Position numbers and translations under genes: made by a program. DNA of 64,000 bases from Patellaria atrata CBS 101060 (lineage: Eukaryota > Ascomycota > Dothideomycetes > Patellariales > Patellariaceae), in NCBI GenBank assembly GCA_010093705.1, contig MU006113.1, positions 6,849-70,848 of the forward strand. Reading direction: 5' to 3'. Under the pieces are notes generated by a model that saw nothing but the letters and a program-made list of their open reading frames with translations, made no database searches and was not told the DNA's origin. Below are positions 1 through 11,384 of this stretch, piece after piece (within the stretch, counting starts at the first letter, position 1; the number at the start of each line of letters is the position of its first letter).

Positions 1-2
1 GG

Positions 3-275
3 AATCAAGGGCGATGGAAGGAGGCCGAAGAGCTGTTTGTGCAAGTGATGGAGACGTTCAAGAGGGTGCTTGGGGAGGAGCATCCAGACACGCTGACCAG
101 CATGGCTAACCTCGCATTTACGTTTAAGGTTCAGGGCCGTAAGGACGATGCTATTTAATTAATAAGACAATTCTCCCAGCTACAGGAACAGACTCTCGGC
201 CCTCAACATCCATACGTAATATCATTAGTTGCGACTCTAAACCAGTGGCAACTGGAGAATGGAGATATCACTTAG
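3..275 (+). pseudogene. C-terminal end of a TPR (kinesin-light-chain type) repeat protein, broken
   Basis: The frame starting at base 3 reads as tetratricopeptide repeats of the kind found at the C-terminus of fungal NB-ARC/NACHT-TPR proteins: WKEAEELFVQVMET, then LGEEHPDTLTSMANLA. A TAA at 156-158 interrupts it. The same frame then continues with the next repeat (QEQTLGPQHPYVISLVATLN) and the usual closing residues QWQLENGD, ending at TAG 273-275. The repeat phase is kept across the stop, so this is a nonsense change within a former gene rather than a true end. The gene runs off the left edge, so its N-terminal effector and nucleotide-binding parts are not visible. Such proteins are thought to act in self/non-self recognition in fungi (family knowledge). 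The family call is fairly sure; whether the upstream part is functional cannot be seen. Confidence 0.7.
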
Positions 276-810
276 CACCTACCTTTTGGCTTAGTGGAAC
301 GGGCGTTACATTTTTAGCAATCCGTTAAACCTCAGTGGCGCTATGGACATCCCTTAGGCGCTTCTAAAGTTGAAAAAAATGGAGATATATTTTATTTAAA
401 GTCTTAGAAAAAAAGAGTTACGAATTACGTTATTTTGGTTAGGATACTATAGTAAGAAGCACAACTCGCCTACGGTATCGCTTAATTTACAAACTTCCTA
501 AACAAGTAATTAGATGTCTACAGTGATATAGGATATGGGAAACTTTATGATTAGCAGCTGTCAGATATATGAATAGCTGATAGATTGAAGAATGTCGCTT
601 GATTCTACAAATGAGAGCTGCAGAGAGCTGATTATATACAACAGTATTGTCCCAAGACGAACGTTCCGTAACGGACGGGACGGAGACATACTAATCGTAC
701 TAAACACGACTAAATACGACTAAAACACGACTAAGAGACGATGCTATCGTATTTTCTATCTCTTCCGGTAGGCGATACAAAAGAGGGTAAGTGACCACGC
801 TATGCTGGGG
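276..810. other. Gene-free stretch with short CGACTA-type direct repeats
   Basis: No coding frame is supported. At 689-736 the word CGACTA and close variants recur four or five times at 11-13 base spacing. This looks like the subterminal repeats of a transposable element, but I could not tie it to a named one. Confidence 0.4.
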
Positions 811-3118
811 TCAGTGGTCGGCGATCAGCACGACCGATCAGAACAGAGAATAGAAGAAACACTACTGCCACCACTGCCACCACTGCCACCACCAGGATAT
901 TCAGTCTGACATTTACTAACTCTTGAACGTAAAGCTTAGTATCGTCAAGGCGATCAAGTAGGTAGTCAAGCGTTGAGAACCAGTTTGAAATCGATGACTT
1001 GTTGCCCTCGTTAAGTATTGTAGCCTCGTAAAACACCTAAAGTATCGTATGGATCCGTTTCTAGGGTCTCCCAATGCCGCCTACTTAGGCGATCTTTTTC
1101 AACACCGTCACCACGCCTAGGCTCATGGTTTAACATAAACAGATTTATACGCTCTCGGCAGTTCAGGGCACGCCAATCGAAACGAAATAAGAGTTCCATC
1201 TCGTTGCGTTGGTCTGGATAAGCTAAGGTATAAAATAATATTAGTAAAGTTAAGGGAATCGCCCACCTCTTAGCAATTTTATGATTTTTGAACTTGATGG
1301 TTTTAACTTACCTCGAGATCGGCGTATTTTTTCAACTCACCACCCATTTTAATCTCTTTAAACTCCTGACGACGTTGAGGTGTTAGGCGAATATAGCGGA
1401 CGATGTTATGGAGCCTTCTAACCGCTCCATGGCGTCGCCAGATGGCGTTGTCGCTGTTCAAATCTTGTTGCGGATAAGTTGAGTTTAGAGTCTAAAGTTT
1501 CGTCGTAAGCTTTGCCTAGTAAGAATGCCTGAGCATAGAGATTAATGATATGACCTAGGCAACGTAGCTGGCGCCTCTCTCTAGCTGGCTTCGTCATCGC
1601 TGAGTAGAGAGTCTGTAGAACAAAATCGATACAGGTATCGTTCGATTTAGCGTTATCAAGAATGAAATATCCAATCTTCTTTCCTATCTTATAATCTCGA
1701 AAGACGTCAAGCATAAGTTGGGCCTGATTCTCACCAGAATGTTCGCCATCAAGCTTCCGAAGAGCTAGTATTCTAGTTCGACGGAGGCCCTTCTCGTCAA
1801 TATAATGACCAGCCACTGCGATCATCACGTAATAGTTCGGTGACGTCCAAAGGTCGAAGGAGATATGGATATTTGAGCGTGCTACTCGAAGTTCACGCCT
1901 TAGAATCCGTCGTCAGATAATAAATTCATCTATTATCCATTTCCTTAAGGTCCTCCGCTTTGGTATAGCGAAAGATATACCGTTACTAAGGTAAGTAAGG
2001 AGCTTTATAAAATACGGATTCTCAATTTGATGAAGGGCAATATGGCAATAAACGAACCACTTCACTAATAGTAACCTAAGAGTATCCAACACAAATCTAT
2101 TAACTATCCTCGCATACGACGGCGACGGCGACGGCGACTTGCTTGCCTCAAGGGTGGTATCCTTAATAGCATTACTGTTACTATCTATTCGGTGGGCCCG
2201 TTCGAAGTGCTTGAGTATAGGTGTTCGTCCGTTTTTAGTACGTACTAACACTCAGCTATCCCGGGGCGATCGGGATGATTTTAGAGATTTTATAGATCTA
2301 GATACTTACAGATTAGCTCGTACGTAAAGTCCTTCTTGATATCAAGATATAACGTACAGTAGAAATACGGATTTTATTAGCCTCGCTAATAATCTCGTAG
2401 CCTTTTAACCATATATGCGACGTCCTCTTCTTACGATCTACCATTGTAGCCCCCGAGCCCTTTAAATACCACTTGCTACGGATCTGTATTCATTCCGGGG
2501 GGGAGGGGGGGAAAGGAATCTCGTCGGAGGACTCTGAGGACTCGATATATTCAGGAAATTGATGGGAAGATTTGCCACTGCTCTTAGCATCACCAGCCGG
2601 ACCTTCCTCCGGCTCTCCAGTCGAAGATTCGGCTGTAGCCTAAGTATGCTGAGTCTTCGACCCCTTCTGACGACGAGGTCTTTTGGTAGGCCGAGGAGCT
2701 TCTGTATCATGCTCTTGAGTCTCTCTAAGCTTCTTCGATGGCACGGCAGCCCGGGCAGACGAACTAGTAGTAACAAAGCGGTCCATATCAATTGGAGATG
2801 AGATAATTGGCATACAATAGATTTGGAAATTTTGAAGATTTTGTTTGGGAGATTTACAGTTAAAACCCGAGCAGAGAGCACCATATGGCTGATGCTCTGG
2901 CCTACTACCCCTACTACATTACCCAAAACAACACATACAACACCATTTTTTTTAAAAAAAAAAAAAAAAATCTACACCTATAATATGGATCTGGATTTCC
3001 TGGATTTTCTGAGGATCGAATCCAAATCCAATCCACGACTAGTCGAATCCAAATCCACGTCAAATCGCGTTGAAAATCCAGTCCAGATCCACCTGAATCC
3101 AATCCACGGCCATCACTG
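811..3118 (-). mobile_element. hAT-superfamily DNA transposon, degraded
   Basis: On the minus strand the element begins with CAGTGATGGCCG at 3118, a typical hAT terminus. About 130 bases of subterminal repeats follow (GGATTTGGATTC and variants, 2990-3115), then a transposase frame. The other end is weaker: CAGTGGTCGGCG at 812 matches the right terminus at 9 of the first 12 bases. The flanks TGCTGGGG (803-810) and GGATGGGG (3119-3126) agree at 6 of 8 positions, as a decayed 8-base target duplication might. The transposase lacks its C-terminal dimerisation half and ends near a CTGCCACCA triplet repeat (865-891), so this is an internally deleted, non-autonomous copy. The family assignment is strong; the left boundary is tentative. 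Confidence 0.6.
910..2813 (-). pseudogene. hAT transposase remnant
   Basis: The fragments lie in hAT order on the minus strand. First comes a disordered N-terminus starting MDRFVTTSSSARAAV (Met at 2786, or 2813 with four more codons' worth of alternative start). Next is a BED-like segment, RKKRTSHIWLKGYEI (about 2437-2400). Then a segment with ENPYFIKLLTYL and RTLRKWIIDEF (2251-1913), and the catalytic-core piece with YFILDNAKSNDTC and LRCLGHIINLYAQAF (1828-1418). The last piece contains ALNCRERINLFML and EKDRLSRRHWETLE (1199-1011), and then a short tail. At least two in-frame stops and three or four frame changes separate the pieces, and the hATC dimerisation domain is missing. The gene is dead. 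The conserved D-N-A-x-S-N-D-T region, where hAT transposases carry a catalytic acidic residue, is still readable. Confidence 0.7.
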
Positions 3119-4822
3119 GGATGGGGGTGATAAGGGGTGGTGTGGTGTTAGGGATATGTGTTGGTGGAATAGTTGTGGTTGGTTTTGGACTATGATGGAC
3201 TGGTCGTTTATGTTGTGTTAGGATAATGGCCCTAGCTAGCTGGTTCGATAGATGGCCCATGCCGAGATATAAAGGGTTCCTTCCAGACGGATGAGTTTGG
3301 TAGATATGAGGATGGATGTGGATGTGATTTGCTTGAAGAGGTGGTAGGGTGGGAGGGAGGGGAAGGGCATACAATTATTTGTTTCTGTCTGTTTGTTTCT
3401 GACATCTGTGAAGAAAGTGATCACGCCGCGGGAGACGAGAGAGAGAGAGAGTATATGTGTGTTATGTTATGAGACCTCCCATACTTGGATATGATGGCAC
3501 GCGGATAGGGCTGAACAGTTCCGGCTGAGGGACTCGTATGCGGTTAGAATAAGATTAGCTAAGTTAGTCGGTACTGATATTCGCTCGACTTCATAATCCT
3601 CAGGCTGTTGAACAGATCTTGCTTCCTGCTGCGGCTCTTCCTTCTGTTCCTCTATGTATACACGTGCAATCTTTTACTGGGATGTAAAGGCGTGGGATTT
3701 GCGTACAGCGAAAGGCATAGAACAGCTGACCGGGTGGCGCCAGATTAGATTGTAGAGATTCTTTTAATGCTGTAATGGGGGAAGGTTGGAAGTGCGAGTT
3801 TCATATATACAGTTCAATACAGCAAGCGGAGAATGGGAAATATATGGTTTCATAGGGGAAAGGTGGTCTCTTTTCTTGGCCGAACTTCACGTATCTTGAT
3901 AGTTGTACAAGGCACTTACCGTATAAATACTAGGCTAAAGGCGAAATTGGGTGAAGAAGAGAGTATGGTGTCGAATATCGTGCAGGAGGAGAAAGTTGAT
4001 TTCTTTTTTACTACTTAGGTTGAATTACAAATAGGTAGGGAGTGAACCCTACTACAGGAAATTTTACATGTCTGTCCTCTTTCTAGGTGGTGCGGGAACG
4101 AGTATACTTGTGATAATGAGAAAATTTGCTCAACCGTACAACCTCGTGATATGTCGTTGGGAGTCAAAGTTGACCGTACGCCGCGGTGTGCACGGCGAGT
4201 GTAAAATGACTGAGGAGTACCGAAAGTGCTAGAGGGAGCGACGATATTGACTGCCTCTCTCAGGTTCGATGCTGTTTGTATTTATATCCATCTTCATTTA
4301 TTTCAAGTCTTCATATAGTCAAGGCAATTTGCAAAGTTGATATATCTTGTGATGTGCGGTAATTTTATTTTATTTTTTGGAAAATTTACTTATACCGAAC
4401 TTGCTTGCGAACAACTTACCTCTGACTACCCATATCTTATCATAGTACTTCTAGCCAGCTCTATACTCACATTAAAAAGAATGTTAGAATTGTTGTACAT
4501 ATATTAGAAGGTCGAATAAGTACCAAGAGTCAATAGTGATTGTTTGTATGGACAATGAATGTACTGTACAGCATCCGAGAGGTAGATGGGAGGGAAAGAG
4601 AAGTTGGGGATGGATAGCTATATTGCCCTCAAACCATAATTCGGGTTACAAAGTTGTGTTGAAGACAGAAGGATAGCACGCACAAAGTCTTACTCTATCA
4701 GCAGCTAAGACCCCAGCGAGGAGTAGTGACGGAAGCATGGAGCAGAGAAAGGGGAGGTGTGGTAGAGACGATGCGGACAAAGAGCATTTGTGGACAGGAG
4801 AGGCTGGTAGCGATGTTTGCAG
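3119..4822. other. Gene-free, low-complexity stretch
   Basis: No supported gene. It holds a G-rich tract just outside the hAT end (3119-3200), a GA microsatellite at about 3438-3452, and otherwise ordinary AT-leaning sequence with only short random frames. Confidence 0.4.
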
Positions 4823-4866
4823 TGACGCCATCGCCCAATCACATGCATTGGGTTGCGATGGCGTCA
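4823..4866. repeat. Inverted repeat, 12 + 5 base arms
   Basis: The arm TGACGCCATCGC (4823-4834) is matched exactly by its reverse complement at 4855-4866. Inside it, CCAAT (4835-4839) pairs with ATTGG (4847-4851) around a 7-base loop, leaving a 3-base bulge. The outer arm resembles a bZIP/CRE-like half-site pair, but no gene start lies close enough to assign a role. Confidence 0.75.
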
Positions 4867-4934
4867 TGTCTATGTGTGCCTACTTAAGCTCAAGGACGAC
4901 TCGTTTCTAACATGACCCATCCCCCCCAAGCTTA

Positions 4935-5364
4935 TTGAGACTTCCGCTACCTGGTAAGGTCATTCCGTCTTGGGCTGACATTGTAACTTATATCCGAGAT
5001 CCAGTTTATCAAATTACGAGCGTTGCCATTCTTACAAACCTCAAACCTGTCCTCGTTAACTATCTACAAGTAAGCTGTGATGTATTGACCGATGAAGACG
5101 CTAATATTTCATATAGATAAGTTGGGGGATATCAAGGTAGTCAACAACTCCTTAGAGGCCATTTATGTCAGTGTCACTTCAGCTGGTGGTGACTTTAAGT
5201 AAGGGGGAGACGAGAACTGGCATACTATCAAAGCCGACGGAGGAAGCGATACCTTCGATAACAGGAAGGAGAAGCAAGCGGTAAGATTCACCAGGAGCGA
5301 GACTCCCGGAGTATTAGTCGAAACTATCCTTGGCGTACCAGGCAAGACCGTGGAAATCTATTAG
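4935..5364 (+). pseudogene. Small unrecognised gene with one intron and one stop
   Basis: Exon 1 (4935-5069) encodes a short segment containing YIRDPVYQITSVAIL and ends LVNYLQ. An intron with GTAAGC donor and CTAAT branch point runs 5070-5121. It must end at the second AG, since the first AG (5116) breaks the frame. Exon 2 continues IKVVNNSLEAIYVSVTSAGG, then NWHTIKADGG, then ETPGVLVETILGVPGKTVEI, closing at TAG 5362-5364. This beta-rich pattern, with a W-H-T-I core and a closing LGVPGKTVEIY, recalls a small lectin-like protein family seen in fungi; I cannot name it firmly. A TAA at 5200-5202 lies between the two halves of exon 2 while the protein pattern continues, so the copy appears inactivated by one nonsense change. 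The true 5' end could lie upstream. Confidence 0.5.
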
Positions 5365-8300
5365 CCGCAAGTGGCCAATCGAGGTTTCTGGATGATATGT
5401 GTACAGAGAAAAAGCAATACCATTATAATAGGAGGGAATGAATGAATTGTAGTTTCTCCGTTTGTAGCATACCTGGGAGTTCTCGATACCTGTACTGTAC
5501 ACCGCGAAATGTGCATTTCGATAATCCCTAAAGATACTAGATGATCTGTGCAAATGGACCGGAATTCTTTTACAAGACCAGCTAGAAGTAAGACGGAAGT
5601 GCCAAGATAAGTGAAGGGAGACAAATATGCTATGGTATGGGAGCAGCCTGTAGTGTTCCAATATGTCTCTGTAAATAGGGGGGTCATGGTTATGTAGTAG
5701 TGTCCAAGTGACAACATCGGGACCTTCGGTTGCTCTGAGAACTTAGTCCTTGGCGTCCACTCCTATCTGTTGCATCCTTCCAGTAAAGGTCGAGTGCGGA
5801 GAGACAAAAACAGAGCCAGGAAGTCAATTTGATTCTTTAAGATATGCCTATATTTGGTAAACAATGCAACGCGCCAAGATATAACCGACTTGTGGGGATA
5901 GTGAAATTGACCCTACCGTAAAGATAGCCCTTTAATGTTCCGTGAGTACTGGAATGGAACCACTTTAAAGGTGCCACGCAGGTCTAGAATCTACCAGCAA
6001 TCCGAGTGTGTGATGGTAAAGCGTTCATAACGGCTAAAGCCGTAGGATTGAAGCTGCAGATTGTTTTGACCGCGTGGTGTTTTTCCTGAGATGCGGTGTG
6101 CACGACCTTCTCGGGCCGCCGCATATCGAACCGACGAGCTGGTTTGAGTACGTTAGAGTGGAGACTTTAGGTCTGAGAATGAGAACAGATGTAGTCCGTT
6201 GGTGACGGACGATATCCTGGTCCGGACAGATTTTGGTGCCTCCTCTATTCGCTATATATTGAAGATTAAAACAGTAGAGATAATAAAGGATTAAGGGCGG
6301 ACGGAAGATATCTGTGGAGTAACCATTCATCCTGTGACCATGGAGGAGTGCAGATAATTAGAGGGCGGCCAAATTGCAAGAGTCTGAAAGGTCCGAATGT
6401 AGTTTAGGATTAGACGTCGTACCGTATAGACCAGCTGATCGGGAAGGGTTGAGGTGATGAGTACTTGCGGACCGAAGATGTCCATCGGATGCGCAGCGAC
6501 ATTGTATCAGGTACATGGGACGATAGACATGACTCTGCTTGGATATGGGATAATCCGGGGTTACTTAGATGAGCGGCTGAAAGAAGGATTCATTCTTTCT
6601 TCTTGGGTGGTTAGCTGTCAGTAAGACCGCGAAGTGTGATCTAAGTCCTGGCTTTCATCTTGCGATATTCTTCTCTTCTGGATTAGGTCCCGATGTTAAT
6701 TCATCATCCCGAGTCTATGGCATAGCGGCGTAGAAACACTTAGTCTAGAGTGAGAAGACCAGAACGTTCTGTAGATGGATCTAATGTACGGTTTGCATGA
6801 GTCTGAGGTCTGGACTTTGATTAGATACTCGCTCGTCAGCGATCAGTCTCCGTTTCCATCCCAGTTCTTCAAAGTGAGACTGTTTTGTCTCTGCCCTAAC
6901 TGGTAGGACTTACTCCATCCACAACTTAAACTCTTCAATACCATTCTCCAGACTAGACATCCTGGTTGATACCAAGTCACAGAGTGCAAGAAAGATTCAA
7001 GGTGAGAGAATGCCAACGGTTTACTCGGCGTTCTTAAGTCCTTGAACCTTGCGTGTCCATATTGCTGAGATACTCCGTCGGTTACCGGCCGAGTCACAGG
7101 TAAGGTACGTGACATGGTGGGGCTTGCGGTGTAGACATTCGTCAGCTTGCCTACATTACGTCCCTCTACTCAGAATCATGAGTGAATAAGAGAATCGGCG
7201 CTGACTCGTACTTCTGCCGCATCTACAGAGAATGTGAGATGATTAACTGAGATCGGACAATGCGGAAAGTAAAGTTGTTGGATCAGAAGTAATTAGCTAG
7301 CGATAGTAATGATAGTATAGAAGACTGGGTAGCTGATGACTCTCTGTTCGATGTTTGGGATGCGAACATGTCAAGGTAAAACACCGGGTATAGCATTCTT
7401 TACGAGCGGACCTCATTGCGTGTGATCCTTTTTTTGGTGTTTCCGGCATTGATTTTCTCTGTGGCCGGTCTCGTGCTGTGGGGTGCGTTTGTTGTCCGCT
7501 TGTTCGCCAGGGCTATGCTGCTTGGAATAGCATCATCATACTCAACTGTAGTGTATTTCTGGGCGTTATACACTAGTACATCAGTGATATTGATTTGTAT
7601 TTCTTGATTTCTCGAGAAAAAGATATCTTTAGAAAAGAGCTTTGCTTCAAAGACGTGAAGTTGTTCAGAAAGGGAGAAGCAATAGTGTACTGGTACCGGA
7701 AATAATGCAGTGGAAATGCAAAGTTTGTGGTAGTGATCACAATCAATAATGTACTCGTAACTCGGAATAGAGCGCTCTTAAGGGCCAAATGCCCTTGTGC
7801 CTAGCACGCGCCGGCATGAAGGACGGAATTTAATGATACTGTAAGAATTGATGATGGAGCCGTAAAGTGTTGGCCCCTGCAGACGATGCTGACGATGCAG
7901 CAATAATGACTGCAAGAATGCAAGACTGCAAGTTAAGTGCGAGAGGGTAATAATTTACTGTACGGCGGTAGCAAAGCCTTCCGGCTGCAACACCGGTGAC
8001 CTTAACTCCTTGAGCAAATACCAAAAAAAGGTCCGCGTCATGCTTGAGTATTATTTGCGTCTCACACTACAGAGTACAGTACATACAGTCTTCATGGCTT
8101 GACAGCAGACACCCAAAGATATCCGCCAATCCGAAGTAGCAACAGACTTCACAGCAACCTACTGCCAGGATGAAGTTTTATTTGGTATAAAGAGATCCTA
8201 TTCCCATTTGGTTGACATATTCAGCCCATAAAAGGATTAAGTTTTTTTTTTTTTCCACCTACAGCTTGTTTTTTACAATCTGCTCTCAAACGTTGGCATA

Positions 8301-9045
8301 TCCGCATATTCTGCAACTCGATCTAAACGCTTATCATTATTGGGAAGTTTGGAAACTTACTGACCAATCCATTGACGGAAATTCTCTTGTCGATCTTCGA
8401 TCCCTACTTTCATCAATCATCCATCATCCAAACTCGGCCGCATTACGCACGTCCGTCGGCAGTCCTGTTGTACTATACAAAGCCGTCAAGCGTTACTGTA
8501 CATACCGTAGTCTATACTGGACTTTGGGAAGAACACGAGGGTTACCCTAAGTCTCTTTAGGGTTGACGTGCATTATTGTCGCACTAACGGCCTTCTTGCT
8601 CCTTAATCCTTGATATCATCATTATTCAAGGACATTCTACATTAGTGGCTTGATTCCGGTTTGGGCCCTACTTTTAGTTTACAAGTAGGACTTTAGCAGG
8701 AGTGGAGGTTTTAGCACTGGCCAGCCCGCCTACTCACCCTACTGTCCACCTCACTATCAAGCTCACTAGCCTGGGAATCAACTTGTTGATTGCTCAATTC
8801 ACCGTCCGGCCCAATCTTGGCTCATTTCTCCCTGCAACCCTACATCATCAGGCATCATACGAAATATATACCCTACCGTCCCCTGGCCTTAACCTGTCTT
8901 CCATCATACATCACGAACAATTCTCCCTCCAAATTCTTAGTAGAGTCAACGGTGACTTTTACTTCAATATCTATACTCGAATCCTAGAAAGCAAAGTAGC
9001 TTCTACAATTCCCACGCAAAACACAATCAACTCCGCATCATCAAA
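5365..9045. other. 3.7 kb without a supported gene
   Basis: I read both strands and found only short frames with no recognisable family. One 90-codon frame (7115-6843, minus) and a hydrophobic 63-codon frame (7416-7607, plus) are the longest of note, and neither shows splice-joined extension. Segment 5400-7300 has the look of old, mutated repeat DNA, but I could not place it in a family. 8235-8250 is a T-run. Confidence 0.35.
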
Positions 9046-9255
9046 ATGTTCTCCTGCGCAAATTACGAGCGAGGCTGCCGTGGCCGCTGCAATCAGGCAA
9101 ATGGCCGTTGCGATTCTTGCATCACACTCAATCTACAACAAACATCACGCTCTCCAAGCGCCTCTTCAATCTCTTCAACCTCATCAACAAACTCATACTC
9201 CGCCTTGACATCATCATTCGCGTCCCTATCAAACCTACAAAGGGGCCGGACATGA
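9046..9255 (+). CDS. Small protein with a CxxYxxGCRGRC motif (hypothetical)
   Basis: This is a 69-residue single-exon frame. The N-terminus carries MFSCANYERGCRGRC followed by NGRCDSC, giving six cysteines in the first 26 residues. The rest is Ser/Thr-rich (SISSTSSTNSYSAL). The context ATCAAAATG fits a fungal start, and the upstream stretch (8700-9045) is C/A-rich like a fungal 5' leader. Short proteins beginning with a C-x-[ND]-[YF]-x-x-G-C-R-G-R-[CV] knot are, as I recall, common hypothetical proteins in Helotiales and their relatives. The cysteine spacing suggests a zinc-binding or disulphide knuckle. There is no signal peptide. Its function is unknown, and it could be a chance frame. Confidence 0.45.
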   Translation: MFSCANYERGCRGRCNQANGRCDSCITLNLQQTSRSPSASSISSTSSTNSYSALTSSFASLSNLQRGRT

Positions 9256-10656
9256 AGAGTCATGCTCTTCTGGAGCTCGAATTAGAGCAAAGAAAAAGCC
9301 TGGAGCTATATCTGGCATTACGATCTGACATTGGATTCTGTCTTCATATACTTCGTCACCAAACACGGTACACATACCATTCACCCTACGGGGCGTCCTA
9401 GCACCACCGATCATCGTATCAAAGATGCACACTCGACGCCACGAAAGAAATTGGTTAGCCACTCCCTTGAATATCCAAGGAGAGTAAGGAAGGAAGGTTC
9501 TCGTTGTTGCATTTAGCGAATGTCTTTGCAATTTCGTAGCAGGAACTGGCGTTATAGAAGGGAGGATTCTGTTTTGGAGTAGCTTTGCTCACTCCTTGTA
9601 CTATTATACTCACTTTTCTCGGATATTCTCTGGCTCAATACTACGCAATAGAAAATGGCGTTGGAGGATACACCTGGTTATTTTATCACGGACTATCAAA
9701 GAGTGGGTGGCATAGAGGCACAATAGCCCTCCTTAGTAAATCAATGAAACACGTGACGATATAACTGTCCTGAATGCTCGATGTGCAATGTGACTCTCCC
9801 CTATACTGCAAAATTAGCTAGTGAAAAGACCTAAACATGATGCAATTGCCTCAATGGCCCAACTTGCTCACACCAAGCTACATGATCGGCCCCATCTGCA
9901 GGGCAAAATGCCACGGCAATTCGTCCTCAAACTCTCCTCATCACCGCCAACCTCCCTCCTAACCTTATCTGTAGGACCAACAAGAGTTACAAGACCAATT
10001 CTTCCGGAAAGCCAAATCAAGCCAAATCCTCACCGTCAAATCATAATATTTTCGCACACGCGGCCAACACACTCCCTGCATACGAACGAAGCTTTCCCTT
10101 TATCTTGCTGGCCTCACTTTTGGGGCTGCAGAAATGTCAAACTTGCTTGACCCTTTTTGAAATTCCCTCCTCTGCAGCGCCCCAAACGGCTCCAAAGAAG
10201 CCCGTCCGGATGATTATTCAAAAGAAGTGAGGATCGTAATTGTCTGCTTACATCTTATTGGACAAACTTTTGGGTTGGTCTGACCTCCCGGGCCATACCG
10301 TCACTACTGCAATGTTGAATATCCGTTTGTGAGAACTAGCTCAGGATTCATTTGGGAGTTTACACAAATCAGAAAATTCACGGGAAAAATGGTTTGAAGA
10401 AAGCAAAGAGAAAGATTGACGAAAACGCATCCCACATGCAGAATGGCCCTCCTGAATACCTGAATCCAGTACGGGTAGTCGCAACCTAACCCAATGTCTG
10501 TGGTCCGTGCGCCTATCATCCTGACGGGAGAATACCGAGAATACTCATCTTCGATAACACATCACGTATACGCCCATCAACATCTACCGTGATATCGACT
10601 CCAATACAAACGGGATTTCCCATCTACAACGGCTCAATTCAGTCAATCGCGCCCAG
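9256..10656. other. Gene-free stretch
   Basis: There are no supported genes. The last 150 bases are the presumed promoter and leader of the TMEM234-like gene. Confidence 0.35.
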
Positions 10657-11384
10657 ATGGATCCCAATACCCCCATCCCCTCCTCCCCCGAACAACCGTC
10701 CATAATCCGCTGGGTCCTCGGCTTCCTCCTCGTCGGCGCTGCATGGGGCCTCACGACCCCCTTCATGCGACGGGCCGCACTCAACTACACGCCCCCTGTG
10801 CGACCTGCGGTGTCAGACCCTAGCAATAGCTGGATCAAGAGGAAGGTTCTGGGTGTCTGGTGGGCGGTCGTGGATTTGCTCAGGAGACCGGCGTACGCGG
10901 TTCCGTTGCTGGTTAATGTGACGGGGAGCGTGTGGTTTTTTCTGTTGATTGGGAAGGCGGGTGAGTGGATTTGCTTTTCTTGAAGATCTTTCTAAGGGAA
11001 CCGGGAGTCTGGGGACGGTTTGGAAGCTGGGGAATGAGGTGTTATGAAGAGTAGTATAAGAGGGTATAAAAAAGGGGGAAAATAAGGGGTGGATAATTGG
11101 GCGGAAGAGGAGAATATACCATTAGCTGACAATTTGTTTTGTTTACAGAATTAAGTCTCACGGTCCCAATCACGAACTCTTTAGCATTCATGTTCACTGT
11201 ACTAGGGGAATGGTGGGCAGAAGGAAAAGTGATATCTCGAGGTACGTTAAACACCAAACACCACACTCCCCCTATCCCTCAAAACCGCAATAGCCGCACT
11301 GACATTCCCATTTCGACAGACACGTGGATAGGTATGGGCCTGGTGCTGGCTGGAATCGCGCTTTGCGTACAGTCGAAAAGCTGA
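10657..11384 (+). CDS. TMEM234-family small membrane protein
   Basis: Three exons (10657-10960, 11149-11241, 11320-11384) encode 153 residues. The introns are 188 and 78 bases: GTGAGT...TTACAG with a GCTGAC branch point, and GTACGT...GACAG. Phases agree at both junctions. The protein has four hydrophobic segments: VLGFLLVGAAWGLTTPF (about 18-35), a segment around YAVPLLVNVTGSVWFFLLIG (87-106), LTVPITNSLAFMFTVLGEWW, and GMGLVLAGIALCV near the C-terminus. The W-G-x-T-x-P-F-x-R-R motif early on, the repeated W-x-x-x-G pattern and the size match the TMEM234/DUF1632 family, which is related to the EamA/drug-metabolite-transporter fold. Family role: integral membrane protein, function poorly known. 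I am confident of the family and of the gene model. Confidence 0.85.

Noticed and set aside
6843-7300. Possible retroelement relic
   Set aside because: A YGL-like stretch and general decay suggested an old mobile element, but no domain order or terminal repeats could be supported.
8702-9208. 168-codon plus-strand frame
   Set aside because: Opens without family features and has leader-like composition; the overlapping short frame from 9046 has a recognisable cysteine pattern instead.
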